Of a DNA stretch of 64,000 nucleotides, positions 24,582 to 37,417 are shown one piece after another. Every line of letters starts with the position of its first letter. Position 1 is the stretch's first letter. Under the pieces are notes generated by a model. It did no database searches. It was not told where the DNA came from and saw nothing but the letters and a program-made list of their open reading frames with translations. A program made the translations under genes and the position numbers. The stretch covers positions 6,012,001-6,076,000 of the forward strand of contig OZ038471.1 of NCBI GenBank assembly GCA_964036295.1, written 5' to 3'. This stretch comes from Plumapathes pennacea. Lineage: Eukaryota; Cnidaria; Anthozoa; Antipatharia; Myriopathidae.

Positions 24582-24734
24582 ATGGGTAGTCCTCTTCCCT
24601 CCCCTCTCTTCCCCTGGAGGGTCACCTACGCAGGTTTAGAAACATGAGAAGCTATTTATTTTCTCGTTATCGCTGAAGGAAATAGATTACAAGCTGGACA
24701 AGTTTCAGCACGTCACATTGGCTAGAAAGACAAC
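24582..24734 (+). promoter_or_regulatory. Putative promoter/5' UTR, flank class 2 (copy 3)
   Basis: Conserved block with a C/T-rich stretch (CTTCCCTCCCCTCTCTTCCC), GGAGGGTCACCTACGCAGG, GAAGCTATTTATTTTCTCG and CAGCACGTCACATTGGC up to the ATG. Nearly identical before copies 5 and 7. Confidence 0.4.
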
Positions 24735-27103
24735 ATGGTGACAAACGGCGGAAAAATGGAGAAATCTTCGTCAAAACCCAGCACCGTTTTATCGTTTTTG
24801 TCGATTATTTTGTGCGCTTTTGTGGTAGTGAGAGTGGAGGTACTCAATCACAGTTTGATGCGAACCGACAGTAGAGTTGGCGACATCGATCAACGACTGC
24901 AGACGCTGGAGAACGTTGGTAGAATTATCGAGAGAAGTAACATGGACGAGTTTCACTCAGCCGGTGAGTAGCAACCAAATACTGAACCTAATGGGACTTT
25001 TAGTAGCGGAACGCTAGTCAGCTTAGAGAACAATACACTACAGCCCCGTTGCCGTACTGCACTGAACAACGCACGAACGGAATAGAGGATTAAATCTGAA
25101 AATATTGGAATAGATGCTTGTAGTGGAAATCGTGCCTCGGCGCGTGGGACACCAGGAATGAAAGGATGTTGTATGAATAAAAGGTTGTTCCGTTTGTGAC
25201 CAAGTTTTGTTGGTAGCAGTTATATGTGCAATTGACCTTCACCGATCTTCAAAGCCTCCATTCGGCGATTGTAAATACAGTCACTAACAATAAAACCCCA
25301 GATCTACAAAAATCGTACTGCATTTCTGTGTATCCAATGTTATTTCTTGTAAATCACAGCAAAGCAACACAAAAAAGTGCTCAGAGAGAATTTGAAGAGA
25401 GAGCGACGAGACGTCCAACAACCAAACAACCAGACGCTAACACTCAGAGATGTGCGACTTGAGATCAACAAATACGTTCCCACAGTAGCTGCATCTACTT
25501 TCTGTCACCCCCCGGGTAAAGTCTGCGTCAAAGGCCCCCCTGGACCCCCAGGAGAAAAAGGACGAAGCGGCAAGCGAGGGACAAAAGGCACGCGGGGAAG
25601 GAAAGGAACGCAAGGTATCATGGGTCCACCGGGAAAACACGGCAAGCAAGGCATGACGGGACCTCCAGGACTGAAAGGACATCAGGGAGTCAAGGGAGAC
25701 AAAGGAGATCCAGGGCCGCAAGGAATTCCGGGTATGAAGGGTGAACCAGGAGAATCCATTTCTGTTCCCATGGTGATAGTGTCACCAGACTCAAAGACAG
25801 TGCTACAGAATCAAACAGCTTTGTTCCAGTGCTCAGCCCAGGGCAACCCGCCACCGGAAGTGACTTGGCACAAGGTGAATGGTTTAGTGATAAATACCGG
25901 AAGTAACGGCACTTTAGTGATCAGTAACGCTCAACACCAGGACTCAGGTCAGTACAGGTGCACTGGTAAAAGCATACTGGGACGAGTTTACAAGGACGTG
26001 CAGCTGGTCGTACAAGGTGAGAAAACGTCTAAAATGACATGCAAACCAGTTGTATCAAAATACTTGTCGCTGTGAGAGGTAGGTGGTGACGATAAAACAT
26101 AGAATGTATCAACGTAATGGTGAACTCGCAAAAAAAGACGACATATTCTTTACGTAGCTGTTCTGAATACTCATATCAATCTTAATACATTATCCGTGTT
26201 TTTAAAAGTCGGTCAGTTAGCCCCCTAGCACAGCCGGCGTAGATTCCTGAGTTTCCGAATCCGTAAACTATAGAGCTAAAAGTTAGCCCTCTTAAAATGT
26301 ATGATTAGAATTCCACTGATGAGGATGCAATACTTTATAGTCTTGCTAAGTATTGCTTCATTAGTTACTTCTTTATGAACGCAGGAAACGAGAATACGCT
26401 TGATTAACGCTGCGACTCCAAATGTTGCAACATGGTACTTGCCTTGATCTGTATGTTCTACTATTTTTTGCTGATATTTCAGTTCCTCCTAAATTCACCA
26501 AAGTCCCCAACGGTGTAATTTATGTCAGAAGTACTGAGACAGCAACTTTAGAATGCAGTGCATTTGGTGTGCCTAAACCAATCATTGAGTGGACACGACC
26601 TGGGTTGCCCCTTCCACCCAGACGAAGCAATCAACAGAATGGAACACTCACCATCAGTGGGTTGCAGATCAAGGACTCAGGGACGTATTTCTGCACAGCA
26701 ACCAACAAATTTGGAATCATTCGAGCAATTACAGCTCTCAGTGTACGCCACGGTAGGATCCTAATGAAAAGTAATACAAAAAGACGATTGAGTAAAATTA
26801 GAGAGTGAAGATTGTCTGGAATAATGTGCTCTGCAAATATGCATATCGTCGTCTGACTGTGTGCGTGTCAGATCGTCTCAATATCCATTCCTGCTTTTTT
26901 TCTCCAAACTTTACAGAACTTTCTAAGTTATAAAGTCTACCAGGTATACCACGAAAACAAAATTCAAACTTACTCTTTTTCTCACTGAACTGTTACACGA
27001 GGAGTTTTTAGTTCTATAAGTAAAATACTAATCACAAGAAGTTGTTCTTAATGGATGCATCTCTCTGTCTCTGTCTCTGTCTCTGTCTCTGTCTCTGTCT
27101 CTG

Positions 27104-27135
<32 letters not shown>

Positions 27136-28013
27136 CCTCTCTCTCTTTTATTGATTTTTTTTTCTCACTCCTTTCTATGTATATTATTTTGTTTTGAGAA
27201 GTTGACAAATCTTGTCAAGCAATTGCCAACAGAGGTCAGCAGGCTGACGGGTCTTATAAACTCACCACTGAGAGTGCAATGTTTCCAGTAAGTACCGTAC
27301 TTTTCTAACAAAAATTGACCCAATAAGAGTAGAAAATATAAATTGAATTATTTGTTAAATCTAAGGTCTTTTGTGACATGACAAGCGACAACAAAGGTTG
27401 GACTCTTGTAGCGCAATTCTCTAATAACGACGCTAAAAACTGGATGAAGGACAACGGTGAATATTGGTACGATCGACAATCTCCTGTCGGACAAACTACA
27501 AATCCTGCTGCCAATGCAGACATGATCTCTCAAGCGTTTTGGTCCGTGAATGGAACAGAGTTCAAGATCACCCGCAGTGATGACTCCAGCCACACAGCTC
27601 TGCTGCAAACCACAAGCAACTGTCTGTCTGGACACACATTCCGCTCTAAACTCACAAGTTATGGCGACTTTAGAAATGGCAAAGTGTGGTCCAGTGACAA
27701 GTGTCTTGGTAGCTGTGACGTGCAATATGGCGGACAATACAGCAGCACTGACGGATTTCAGCAGGCCCAGTGTGATGGCAGCATTCAGTCCAGGAACAAG
27801 ATCGGCTTCTGGTGTGACTGGAGTGGTGACGGTGCAGTGATGATGATTGGTGGAGGAGGGAGTAGCTGCAGTCGTGCTGATCACGGGATTGGAATCACAG
27901 AAACTGATGAAGCGTCTTTTGTTTGGACAGACGGTGTAGAGTACGACTTTGGTTTTAATGGGCGATCCAGTGCACCCAGTAACTCCTATGCTCTCAACCT
28001 CTGGGTTCGTTAA
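24735..28013 (+). CDS. Ficolin-like gene copy 3 (class A), intact, 629 aa
   Basis: Exons: E1 24735-24963; E2 25360-26016; E3 26483-26752; E4 27202-27287; E5 27366-28013; 1890 nt, phases closed. E1 gives a cytoplasmic tail of about 16 residues, one membrane helix and a coiled coil ([19 protein letters not shown]). E2 gives a basic linker (LKRERRDVQQPNNQTLTLRD), CHPPGKVC, 25 Gly-X-Y triplets and Ig1 (FQCSAQGNPPP, DSGQYRC). E3 is Ig2 (LECSAFGVPKP, DSGTYFC). E4 and E5 form the fibrinogen-like domain with eight cysteines and the motif [16 protein letters not shown]. Variable stretches: CDWSGDG and VWTDGVEYDFGFNGRSSA. Copy 7 is a near-duplicate including introns. Intron 4 start and E4 acceptor lie next to a (TCTCTG)n microsatellite. 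Confidence 0.87.
27059..27146. repeat. (TCTCTG)n microsatellite before E4 of copy 3
   Basis: Pure TCTCTG-type repeats about 55 bp upstream of the E4 acceptor. In the duplicate gene (copy 7, 52160-52206) the same tract is roughly half as long. Confidence 0.9.
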
Positions 28014-30093
28014 CTAGTTCGTTATCTTATTCTACTGCTGAGTTTTGTTGTACCAAATTATTCCTACCATTAACTTAGTGAGAAGTTGACATATAATAGA
28101 AGGATCACTTTTGTTTTGGTTTGTACACCTATTTTGCTCGTCATATTTTTGCAGTGACGCTATAATGTTTATCATGACTTTCTGGATGTACAAAGCATGA
28201 AACATATTTTAACGTAACCTTAATTGACGCGACCCAATAGAACGCTCTAGTCATGCCCTGCCAGATAAAGCCTGAATGTATAACCACCCAAATAAAAGCT
28301 TTTGATGAATGCATTTTGATAGCAGTATTTACGTCTGACTCCACGTCTCTATATGCCTAATCAAGTTTAAATTTGATAAAGAAACGTGATAACACAAAAC
28401 CAGAGCGCAGAACATTTTTGTCGTCCTGTATTCATCAGTCACATTGAAATAGTAGAGCTACGCATATGTCCGGCTTACCTAGTTTTCTCTGTGGTGGAAG
28501 CCGTTGTGGCAACTGGGTGACTGAATGTAGACACGTCTTGGTGACTTTTTAACCCCGCTACAAACTTGCATAAATAAAGCATGACTCACGTCATGGCTCC
28601 GTTTCGACCAAGGCACCTCTTTCCTTACGCTGTTCCTTTTTGGACCTGGCAATAAAAAATAAACAATTAAACAACAACAACAACAAACACGAAACAGTCT
28701 CAGAGAAAACAGGGCAACATTCGGAGGGTGACAGGAGTAGCGATCATCTTATGATTCACTGGCTACTATCTGAGATTAGTTGTGATTTGGCTATGATTCA
28801 CCAATATTTTGCCGTGCAAAACAACTCCACCTTACATTTATATCTTGGTGTAAGAGGTTTAGACATCCTAAAGTTTCAGAAACATACATTTGCTACAGAG
28901 TACAATACAAAGAGAGTGCAGTTATTCCCTTTTTTACAACTCCCATTATAGCAACGTACGAATGGCGCACAGTAACGTTCAAAAAAAAAAATCCTATTAG
29001 GGGGTTGGCTAATGAACAATTGGGCTCTTATTGTGTAGCTCGCCGAAGGAGCTAGACAAAGTGTCTAGTAAGACGTGCGTTTTATGCACTATCAGTGTTT
29101 TTTGGTTCATTTCCATGCAATCAAGTCTGAAAACGCCATCAGTTACATTTTAAAAAGTAAAAAAAAGTTCCCCAAAAATAACAACTCCGTTCCCGCAAAT
29201 GAGAATTTAAATCAATTGAGTTCGGATCTTAAATATTATTTGTACTTCCTGCAACGTAATGCGATTACGTAGACAATCTGTTCTTCACATAATCCGCGTA
29301 TAATAAAATATCGATCAAAGTTATTTAGTCTCTTTTGTTTTTAAACAGATAGAGCTGTTTAATTTAGATAACCGTTTCTAACTACAATTGTACTTAATTG
29401 ATCAGTTTGCTATAAGTTCATGATATTCGTTAGTTCAAGAACTTCAAAATTTAACCTAATTCGGAAATTGCACTCTAACAGTGTGGTGTGAAACCTAACT
29501 TTAGAGAAGCATGGATTATTAAAAACAAATTATCGAATTAAGTTTAAACGTAGTACAAAACAGTTAATTGAGTTACACCGATGTCTTTGTCAGTTGTTTA
29601 GGTTTCACTAATTTATTTGTAGTCACTTTGGATGCACACTGTGCTTGTGCATCATGACCTAGAATTTACAAAACAGGAAGTCTGGTTGCTTTGGTTTCAC
29701 TTCATGTGGCGCCACGAGTTGGATACCTCGTCAGACCCGTTGTCCTCATTCAGTCAATATCCTTGTGATAAGTGACGAAAACCTTAATAAACGACGAATA
29801 AAATAAATTCCAGCATCCTTCAGCCAAAACGGAAACAGACTTGTCGATAATCAAATTAAGTGATCATATGTCCTGCTGAAGGCTGACTTAAGGTAATTTT
29901 CCACTTTTCACTAAATTATATGTGTTGAAAGCATATACTGTGTGTAATTCAACACCACGAGAAATACAAGGGAAGTAGACAGATCTCTGGGTTAAAAAAC
30001 ATTGATATAAAAGACAACAATGCTAGTTTCTGAGGATAATACAGAAAAGGGTAAAACTTGTGTCGCCAGACACGCAACGAGAAAAAGTCAAAT
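28014..30093. other. Spacer between copies 3 and 4
   Basis: The part at about 28140-29190 is homologous to the spacers after copies 7 and 8 and holds a minus-strand 56-nt micro-exon and an (AAC)n run (28671-28686). In those other spacers the homology continues into an E1 of the copy 8/9 type; here it stops at about 29190, before any E1. The rest shows nothing recognisable. Confidence 0.55.
28590..28645 (-). ncRNA. Antisense micro-exon, 56 nt, spacer type S3
   Basis: Minus-strand acceptor TTTTTTATTGCCAG, 56 nt starting GTCCAAAAAGGAAC, donor GTGAGTCATG. The same 56-nt arrangement occurs at 53680-53735 and 59793-59848. A further donor-like GTAAGC site (after GAAAACTAG or GAAAAG) lies about 110 nt downstream in the same strand sense. 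Confidence 0.35.
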
Positions 30094-30245
30094 AATGGGT
30101 AGTCCCCTTCCCTCCCCTCTCTTTCTCTGGAGGGTCACCTACGCAGGTTTTGAAACATGAGAAGCTATTAAATTTTGTTATCGCTGAAGGAAATAGATTA
30201 TAAGCTGGATAGGTTTCAGCACATCACACTCGCTTGAAAGACAAC
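30094..30245 (+). promoter_or_regulatory. Putative promoter/5' UTR, flank class 2 (copy 4)
   Basis: Same conserved block as before copy 3: AATGGGTAGTCCCCTTCCCT, GGAGGGTCACCTACGCAGG, TCGCTGAAGGAAATAGATTA. Confidence 0.4.
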
Positions 30246-32040
30246 ATGGATACAAACGGCTGCAAGATAGGGGAGAAATCTTCGTCAAAAGCCAACACCG
30301 TTTTATCGTTTATGTCGATTATTTTGTGTGCTTTTGTGGTAGTGCGAGTGGAGGTACTCAACCACAGTTTGATGCGAACGAACACTCGAGTTGGAGACAT
30401 CGATCAACGACTGCAGACGCTGGAGAACGTTGGTAGAATTATCGAGAGAAGCAACACGGATGAGTTTCATTCAGCCGGTGAGTAGTAACCAAATACTGAG
30501 CCCAGTGTAATTCCTAGTTGCGGAAAGGTGGTAAACTATAGACGGCACTATAGCCCCGTTGTAACAACGCACGACTGTTAGCAGAACGGAATAGAGGAGT
30601 ATCTAAAAAATATTGGAATAAATGCTTGAGGTGGAAATCGTGCCTCGGCCTGTGGGACACATGAATAAAAGGTTGTTACGTTTGTGACCAAGTTTTGTCG
30701 GTAACAATTACGTGCACTTAAACTTCACCAATCTTGAAAGCCTCCATTTGGCGATTGCAAATACAGTCACTAACAATAAAACCCCAGATCTGCGAAAATC
30801 GCAATGCATTTCTGTGTATATGTTCAACAATTTGTATACAGGCTTGCGCTCCTTCGCCCAAGCGTTTGCTGAATAAACAAAATTTACTGCTGTGACAAGA
30901 ACTTGTCAAGGGTCTTGTAATGTAAGTAAAGGTAGTCGAACAAATCTCACTACAATTCCGTTATTAAATGAACAATTTCCTTCACTTATTGGGCACCGTG
31001 AGCAGAGTACAGGGGTAGACTTTTGTTTGTGGTTTGTGTTTTACAAGAGAAGCTGCCTCATCCTGTTCAACCGCAAAAACCGAAAGGTCAACCAACTGAG
31101 CTGTGAGTCTGTTTGTCGCCAACGTTTTAATTCCGCGTAAGGATAATGTTAAACACATCACGTAATCATAGTCTCGAGATCGGAGTTTAAATATTAAAAT
31201 AAAAGATTGCACTCATGGGTTCAAAACGTGAAACTTATTAACCGACAGAGTGCAGGTAAAATAGTTCTGCGTTGTCTAGAAGATGCACTAAAGTACAATT
31301 AGTGTTTTTAATATTTATCCACCTGACCACAAGAAGCCCGAGCGCTGTGTGTTAATGTTATATCTTCTAAATCACAGAGAAACCGAAGCAACACAAGGAA
31401 GTGTTCATGGAGAATTTAAAGAGAGAGCGACGAGACGTTCAACAACCAAACAACAAGACGCTAACACTCAGAGATGTGCGACTTGAGATCAACAAATACG
31501 TTCCTACAGTTGCTGCATCTACTTTCTGTCACCCCCCGGGTAAAGTCTGCGTCAAAGGCTCCCCTGGACCCCGAGGAGCAAAAGGACGAAGCGGCAAGCG
31601 AGGGACGAAAGGTACGCGGGGAAGGAAAGGAACGCAAGGCATCATGGGTCCACCGGGAAAACACGGCAAGCAAGGCATGACGGGACCTCCAGGAGTGAAA
31701 GGACAGCAGGGAGTCAAGGGAGACAAAGGAGACCCGGGGCCGCAAGGAATTCCGGGAATGAAAGGTGAACCAGGAGAATCCATTTCTGTTCCCATGGTGA
31801 TGGTGTCACCTGACTCAAAGACAGTGCTACAGAATCAAACAGCTTTGTTCCAATGCTCAGCCCAGGGCAACCCGCCACCAAATGTGACTTGGCACAAGGT
31901 TAACGGTTCAGTGATAAACACCAGAAATAACGGCACTTTAGTGATCAGTAACGCTCAACACCAGGACTCAGGTCAGTACAGGTGCACTGGTAAAAATATA
32001 CTGGGACGAGTTCACAAGGACGTGCAGCTGGTCGTACAAG
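30246..32040 (+). other. 5' half of copy 4: membrane anchor, collagen and Ig1
   Basis: Sub-feature of the gene listed as 30246-34390. E1 30246-30477 begins [16 protein letters not shown] and keeps the helix and coil. E2 31378-32040 starts after ATCACAG and carries the linker, 25 Gly-X-Y triplets and Ig1. The 900-nt intron 1 is shared with copy 5, except that copy 5 carries a 240-bp insertion. Confidence 0.8.
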
Positions 32041-34390
32041 GTGAGGAAATGTCAATGTGACTAAGATCGTAAACTAATCGTAATGATACTGACACTAGTC
32101 CTTGTGAACCGCGGTCGGATTCTGCGTGGTGTTAAAAAAAACGTTAAACGTAATGCACGTTGTTCAGAATATCAATATCAACCTTGATACATTATCTGTG
32201 TTGATAAGCCGACGTGCATTGATTCGGAAAAAGTTACTTTTAGGATAGAATACTTCTAACTAACATTATGCGACTCAGTGTATTGGAACGAGGTTCTCGT
32301 TGTTCATGTCTTTCTTCAGTAGCTTCCTATGTAATTACTTTCATTTTAGTTCCTCCTAAATTTACCAAGGTCCCAAGTGAAGTTACCACTTTTAAAAGCA
32401 CCAAAACAGCAACCTTAAAATGCAGTGCCTTTGGTGTACCTAAACCGATCATTACGTGGACACGAGGTGGGCTGCCCCTCCCACTTGGACGGAGCAATCA
32501 ACAAAGTGGAAGACTTACCATTAGTAGATTACAGCTGAAGGACATAGGAACGTACATCTGCACAGCAACCAACAAATTTGGAGTCATTCGTGCAATTACA
32601 GCTCTCAGTGTAACCCGAGGTATGATCCTGTTCAAACAAAAAAATGTGTAGCCGGTGTAACAGTGAACGCAGAATAAGCGGTAATTATTGGATGTTTCAC
32701 TGTTTGTCCCTGTCTCTGTCCATCCGCCTCTGTTCCTTTGTTTGTGTCTGTCTACCTCTTGTATTGTTGGAGTTTTATGCCCGGCTTAGACACGCCGCTT
32801 CTCACATCATGCGCCCAACCCAATGCCACTTAGTTCAAACAATAGTTTTTGCTCCTTTGCATTAGGTTCAGCGCATGTGAAGGGGCTCAGTTCAAACGTC
32901 AAACTTTTCATAAGCCGAACTCAATGTAAATGAACAAAAGCTATTGATTGAGCTGGTTTACATTGAGTTTGGTTCATGAAAAAGTCCAACCTATGACCAT
33001 CATGGTTTGAGGCTAGCGACGTGCTTATTAATCAAAGTCAAATTTATAGTAACTGACCTAAACCGCGCATTTTGCTGTTTGTTTGCGGATCAGGATATTC
33101 TAAATCTTTCGTACCTTTCTCTTTCTTCCCCTTTTCCTTTTTTTCTTTTATTCCAAGTTGACGAATCATGTCAAGCAATCACCAGCAGAGGTGAAAGAAC
33201 CGACGGCTCTTATCAAGTCACTGCAGAAAGGGCAAAATTTTCAGTAAGTAACAAAAGCGCACTGTGTACGCTCTATGCATAAAACAACATGCGAGAATTT
33301 AGTGGCGTTAACGGCTCCGCTTCTTGTTTCTTTCACCACACAGAATCCTTGGGAGAAAATACTGATGTTATTCAAAACTTTCCATTTAAATTATTAACTC
33401 TGTCAATGCTCTGTGAAGTTTCAAACTTGTATTTTAAAATATAAGGAAATATGAAATACAAGGATGGTTGAGAACATAAATCCATTTTTTATCCAAACTC
33501 CTCAATTTGAATGGAGCCTGTCTACTGCTACTACCCTCAAATTTCAGGAGGTTGTGAATTTTAGAATGCCCTTTTACAAATTAAAGTTTAAAGAATTATT
33601 TATACAATTAAGTTTGTCCTCAACAAAAATGTGCAATTCAAAATACCCTTTATACACTTTAACCCTTTAGACTAAGGAAAACACAAAGATTAGAAAACAT
33701 TAAGAGAAAGAAAAGATAACTGACACCCTGAATCCCACTATAAAGGTTTTTTGTGACATCACAAGTGACTACAAAGGCTGGACTCTTGTAGCGCGATTCT
33801 CCAATAACGATGCTAAAAACTGGATGAAGGACAACGGTGAATATTGGTACGATCGACAAGCTCCTGTCGGACAAACTACAAATCCGACCCACAATGCAGA
33901 CATGATCTCTCCAGCGTTTTGGTCCGTGAAGGGAACAGAGTTCAAGATCACCCGCAGTGATGACTCCAGCCACACAGCTCTGCTGCAAACCACAAGCAAC
34001 TGTCTGTCCGGACACACATTCCGCTCTAAACTCACAAGTTATGGCGACTTTAGAAATGGCAAAGCGTGGGCCAGTGACAAGTGTCTTGGTAGCTGTGACG
34101 TGCAATATGGCGGACAATACACCAGCACTGACGGATTTCAGCAGGCCCAGTGTGATGGCAACATTCAGTCCAGGAACAAGATCGGCTTTTGGTGCCACTG
34201 GACCGGTGACGGTGCAGTGATGATGATTGGTGGAGGAGGGTACAGCTGCAGTCGCGCTGATCATGGGATTGGGATCACAGAGAGTAATAAAGGGTCTTTT
34301 GTTTATAGTAGCAGTGCAGAGTATGATTTTGGTTATGATGGATTCAATGTACCGAGTAGTTCTTACTCTCTCAATCTCTGGGTTCGATAG
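30246..34390 (+). CDS. Ficolin-like gene copy 4 (class A), intact, 631 aa
   Basis: Exons: E1 30246-30477; E2 31378-32040; E3 32350-32619; E4 33158-33243; E5 33746-34390; 1896 nt, phases closed. Architecture: short cytoplasmic tail, one signal-anchor helix, coiled coil, basic linker, 25 Gly-X-Y triplets, Ig1 (FQCSAQGNPPP), Ig2 (LKCSAFGVPKP, GTYICTATNKFG), then the fibrinogen-like domain. E5 starts VFCDITSDYKGW, a small deviation from the other copies. The variable stretches are CHWTGDG and [20 protein letters not shown]. The second closely matches class B copy 8, which suggests sequence exchange between classes. Eight cysteines fit four disulfides in the fibrinogen-like part. Ligand unknown; innate recognition is inferred from the ficolin-like plan. 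Confidence 0.87.
32880..32992. mobile_element. Foldback element in intron 3 of copy 4
   Basis: The arms ACTTTTCATAAGCCGAACTC and GAGTTTGGTTCATGAAAAAGT are near-complementary, followed inward by AATGTAAA and TTTACATT. Its core resembles the foldback at the damaged exon of copy 1. Confidence 0.5.
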
Positions 34391-35298
34391 TTGAGGTTCC
34401 CTGACTAATTCTTCAGTCATGTTATGCACGTTATCCGAACAAACTTTTTACAATAACACGTCAGTTTCTCGCTATGTGATTGGCTAATTTTTATTATCAA
34501 TAAGAGGACAGACACATAAAATCGAGTGCTGACGACAGTGATTTGGACGAAGAAGGTGAATTCAGCTTCAATTTTACCTCAATTCTTGCAAAAGCGACAT
34601 TCGGCATTTGAAGTAGAGAACCAGAAGTGTTCAGAGGCGAATTTCCTTGAGCTTTGTCTTGAAATTGTCGAGCAGACCGCAGCAGAAAAGCCTCTAGTTT
34701 CATTTCTTTCCAACACCTTTGACAAAATTTTATTTTGCACGCGCAAAATGCTCACGTCAAACTGTCACTTTTTGGCCAATGAAATGTCTTGAAGTTTAAC
34801 CTCGACCAATTAGAAAGCGGGAAAAGTTGTTGACAACATTTCGGTCAAATCGAACAAAATCCAATTTTCTTGCGTGTTTTCCCCGCGTCGTCGCTTGAGT
34901 TTTGTTATTGTAAAAAACAAACTGACGTCAATTTGTTAAATGGTGAAAAAATATGATGTTGACACTCAAAAAGCTTTGATTGCTGCCAACTGTACCACTG
35001 ACTATAGGTTAAGTTCTCTATACCGAAGCATATTTTGTTGAAACTTGCACGAATAGTCAATAGTCAAGCAGAGTATGATTTTGAATTTGGTGCAGACATG
35101 CATATATTTTGATCAATGGTAGTAGTACTTTTGGAAATCATCTGAATTTGTGTATCATGCAGTTCTGCTTGCCCAGGGTACTGACAGTGCACCAGGTAAT
35201 GTACAGAACCCGAATCAGTGAGAACAACAACAACAACAAAACATTTAAACCTAGCACTTTCTTATCAATTTTGGATCAAAGTAAATAAACAGACTTAC

Positions 35299-35359
35299 CA
35301 GACAATGTCGTCCACTTGTTGTTTGCTTGAGAGCTTCATCATCATCTTACACCGCGCAC
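35299..35359 (-). ncRNA. Antisense micro-exon, 61 nt, spacer type S1
   Basis: Acceptor TTATTTTAACAG, 61 nt, donor GTAAGTCT on the minus strand. Sequence and length match the element at 17152-17212 with a few substitutions. Confidence 0.35.
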
Positions 35360-35962
35360 CTGTTAAAATAAAAGGAAAACTCAGCGCCAGGATAAACGAT
35401 CACTACTGACTTACCAGAAATGCTTTTGCGACAATTGAAACAAGCTAAACATAGGGTTGTTGTTTATGAGTAGTTTACAAGTGACGTTGTCTCCCTTATG
35501 TCCAGCAACTGAATATTAACGAACGTTATCAGATCCAATGTGTTGCCCACTTGAAGCTTCGTGGGAAAACAAGAGAAAAAAAAATTCACACACTGCAGGT
35601 TGAGAAAAATCACAAACTATTATCTGTGCGGTGAATCATAGGAAGGACCCACCCCTCCCCCACAAGCTTTCTATTCAAACATGACAATATGAGAGCGCAG
35701 TTCTCCAAGGTCAACTTTAGTACGCCTCCTGTGAATAAAAATATATTCTTAAATACGACATGATTAAACTGTGCTTGTGAGGTTAACATTTTGACCTAGA
35801 ATTGACAAAAACAGGAAGTCTGATTGCTTTGCTTATATTTCATGTGGCGCCACGAGTTGGATAGTCAGACACGTGACACGTCAACATTTCGGTCAATTTG
35901 AACAAAATCCAGTTTTCTTGCGTATTTTTCCCGCTTCGTCGCTTAAGTTTTGTTATTGTAAA

Positions 35963-36149
35963 AAACAAATTGACGTCAGTTTTTTGTGTCTATCTTCTTA
36001 TTGATTATGAAACGCGTCATAACATTGTCGAAAAGCTACGAATCCACTTGGCGAAGCGCCTCGTGGATCCACACCATTTTGACAATGTTATGACGCGTTT
36101 CATGATCAATAAGGGGACAGACACATAAAAAACTGACGTCAATTTGTTA
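35963..36149. mobile_element. Long palindromic foldback element
   Basis: The outer arms AACAAATTGACGTCAGTTTTTT and AAAAAACTGACGTCAATTTG continue inward into ATGAAACGCGTCATAACATT and AATGTTATGACGCGTTTCAT, with a short unique centre. Single half-copies of the same sequence lie at about 34800-34960 (left half) and 34487-34520 (GAGGACAGACACATAAA). Confidence 0.75.
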
Positions 36150-36397
36150 AAGTGATCACATGTCCTGCTGAAGGGTGACTTGCCAAGTTTCTATAACAAC
36201 TTGGATCTAAGATATTTTTAGTCACTTTTCACTACGTAATATGCGTTGACAGCATGCTATGTGGAGTTCAATAACACAAGAAATTCGCTTTGCGGAAGAA
36301 GACAGATCGCTGGGTTAAAAAAACATCGCTAGAAGAGAACGATGTTAGTTTCTGAGAATAAACACTGGAGAGGAAACTGTAACGAGAAAAAAGTCAA

Positions 36398-36553
36398 ATA
36401 ATGGGTAGTCCCCTTCCCTCCCCTCTCTTCCCCTGGAGGATCACCTACGCAGGTTTAGAAACATGAGAAGCTATTTATTTTCTCGTTATCGCTGAAGGAA
36501 ATAGATTACAAGCTGGACAAGTTTCAGCACGTCACATTGGCTAGAAAGACAAC
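36398..36553 (+). promoter_or_regulatory. Class 2 promoter/5' UTR block before pseudogene copy 5
   Basis: Nearly identical to the block before copies 3 and 7, so the flank is preserved although the gene is broken. Confidence 0.35.
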
Positions 36554-37179
36554 ACGGTGACAAACGGCGGAAAAATGGAGAAATCTTCCTCAAAAGCCAG
36601 CACCGTTTTATCGTTTATGTCGATTATTTTGTGCGCTTTTGTGGTAGTGCGAGTGGAGGTACTCAACCACAGTTTGATGCGAACGAACACTCGAGTTGGC
36701 GACATCGATCAACGACTGCAGACGCTGGAGAACGTTGGTAGAATTATCGAGAGAAGCAACACGGACGAGTTTCACTCAGCCGGTGAGTAGTAATGAAATA
36801 CTGAACCTAATGCGACTTTTAGCAGCGGAACGCTAGTCAGCTTAGAAAACAATACACTACAGCCCCGCTGCCGTACTGCACTGAACGACGCACGATCGGA
36901 ATAGACGATTATCTGAAAATAGTGGAATAGATGCTTGTAGTGGAAATCGTGCCTTGGCGTATTGGACACATTATTGAATAAAGGTTGTTGCGTTTGTGAC
37001 CATGTTATGTCGATAACAATTACGTGCAATTAATCTTCACCAATCTTCAAAGCCTCCATTGGGCGATTGCAAATACAGTCATTAACGATAAAACACCAGA
37101 AGGATGCGAAAATCGTATTGCATTTCTGTTTATATCTTCAACAATTTGTATACAGGCCTGCGCTACCTCCGCCTAGCGT

Positions 37180-37417
37180 TCGTTTAGTTTAGTTTAGTTC
37201 ATTAAATTCGTCATACACACACTAAATAAATACAAACTAATATGGAGTGTAATGATAGGAGAAAGAAACAGGACTTGCGTCCCAACTGACATCCAACTCT
37301 TAACGTAATAAACTACTAACTATAGACTAATAGATTAGAAATGCGCCCAAATAAGAGTTTATCTGATTCACGTCTAAAATTACGTATTTGTATATGACGA
37401 AAGCCTAAAACTACTTG
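37180..37417. mobile_element. Insertion in intron 1 of copy 5
   Basis: A block of about 240 bp, beginning TTTAGTTTAGTTTAGTTCAT and ending near TTGCTTATTAAACG, is absent from the otherwise alignable intron 1 of copy 4. No terminal repeats or coding content; it could be a SINE or LINE 3' fragment. Boundaries are approximate. Confidence 0.4.

Larger units (their letters stand above)
34391..36397. other. Spacer between copies 4 and 5
   Basis: Contains a degraded E5-tail relic near 35060-35090 (GCAGAGTATGATTTTGAATT), an (AAC)n run at 35221-35240, a 61-nt minus-strand micro-exon, spacer sequence shared with 17.3-17.9 kb and 48.7-49.5 kb, and a large palindrome at about 36.0 kb. A partial copy of the palindrome family lies at about 34480-34960. 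No gene was recognised. Confidence 0.55.

Noticed and set aside
31050..31140. Candidate extra exon in intron 1 of copies 4 and 5 (TCATCCTGTTCAACCGCAAA region)
   Set aside because: Conserved between the two copies, but this is duplicated intron DNA. No acceptor/donor pair gives the phase-1 fit needed between E1 and E2.
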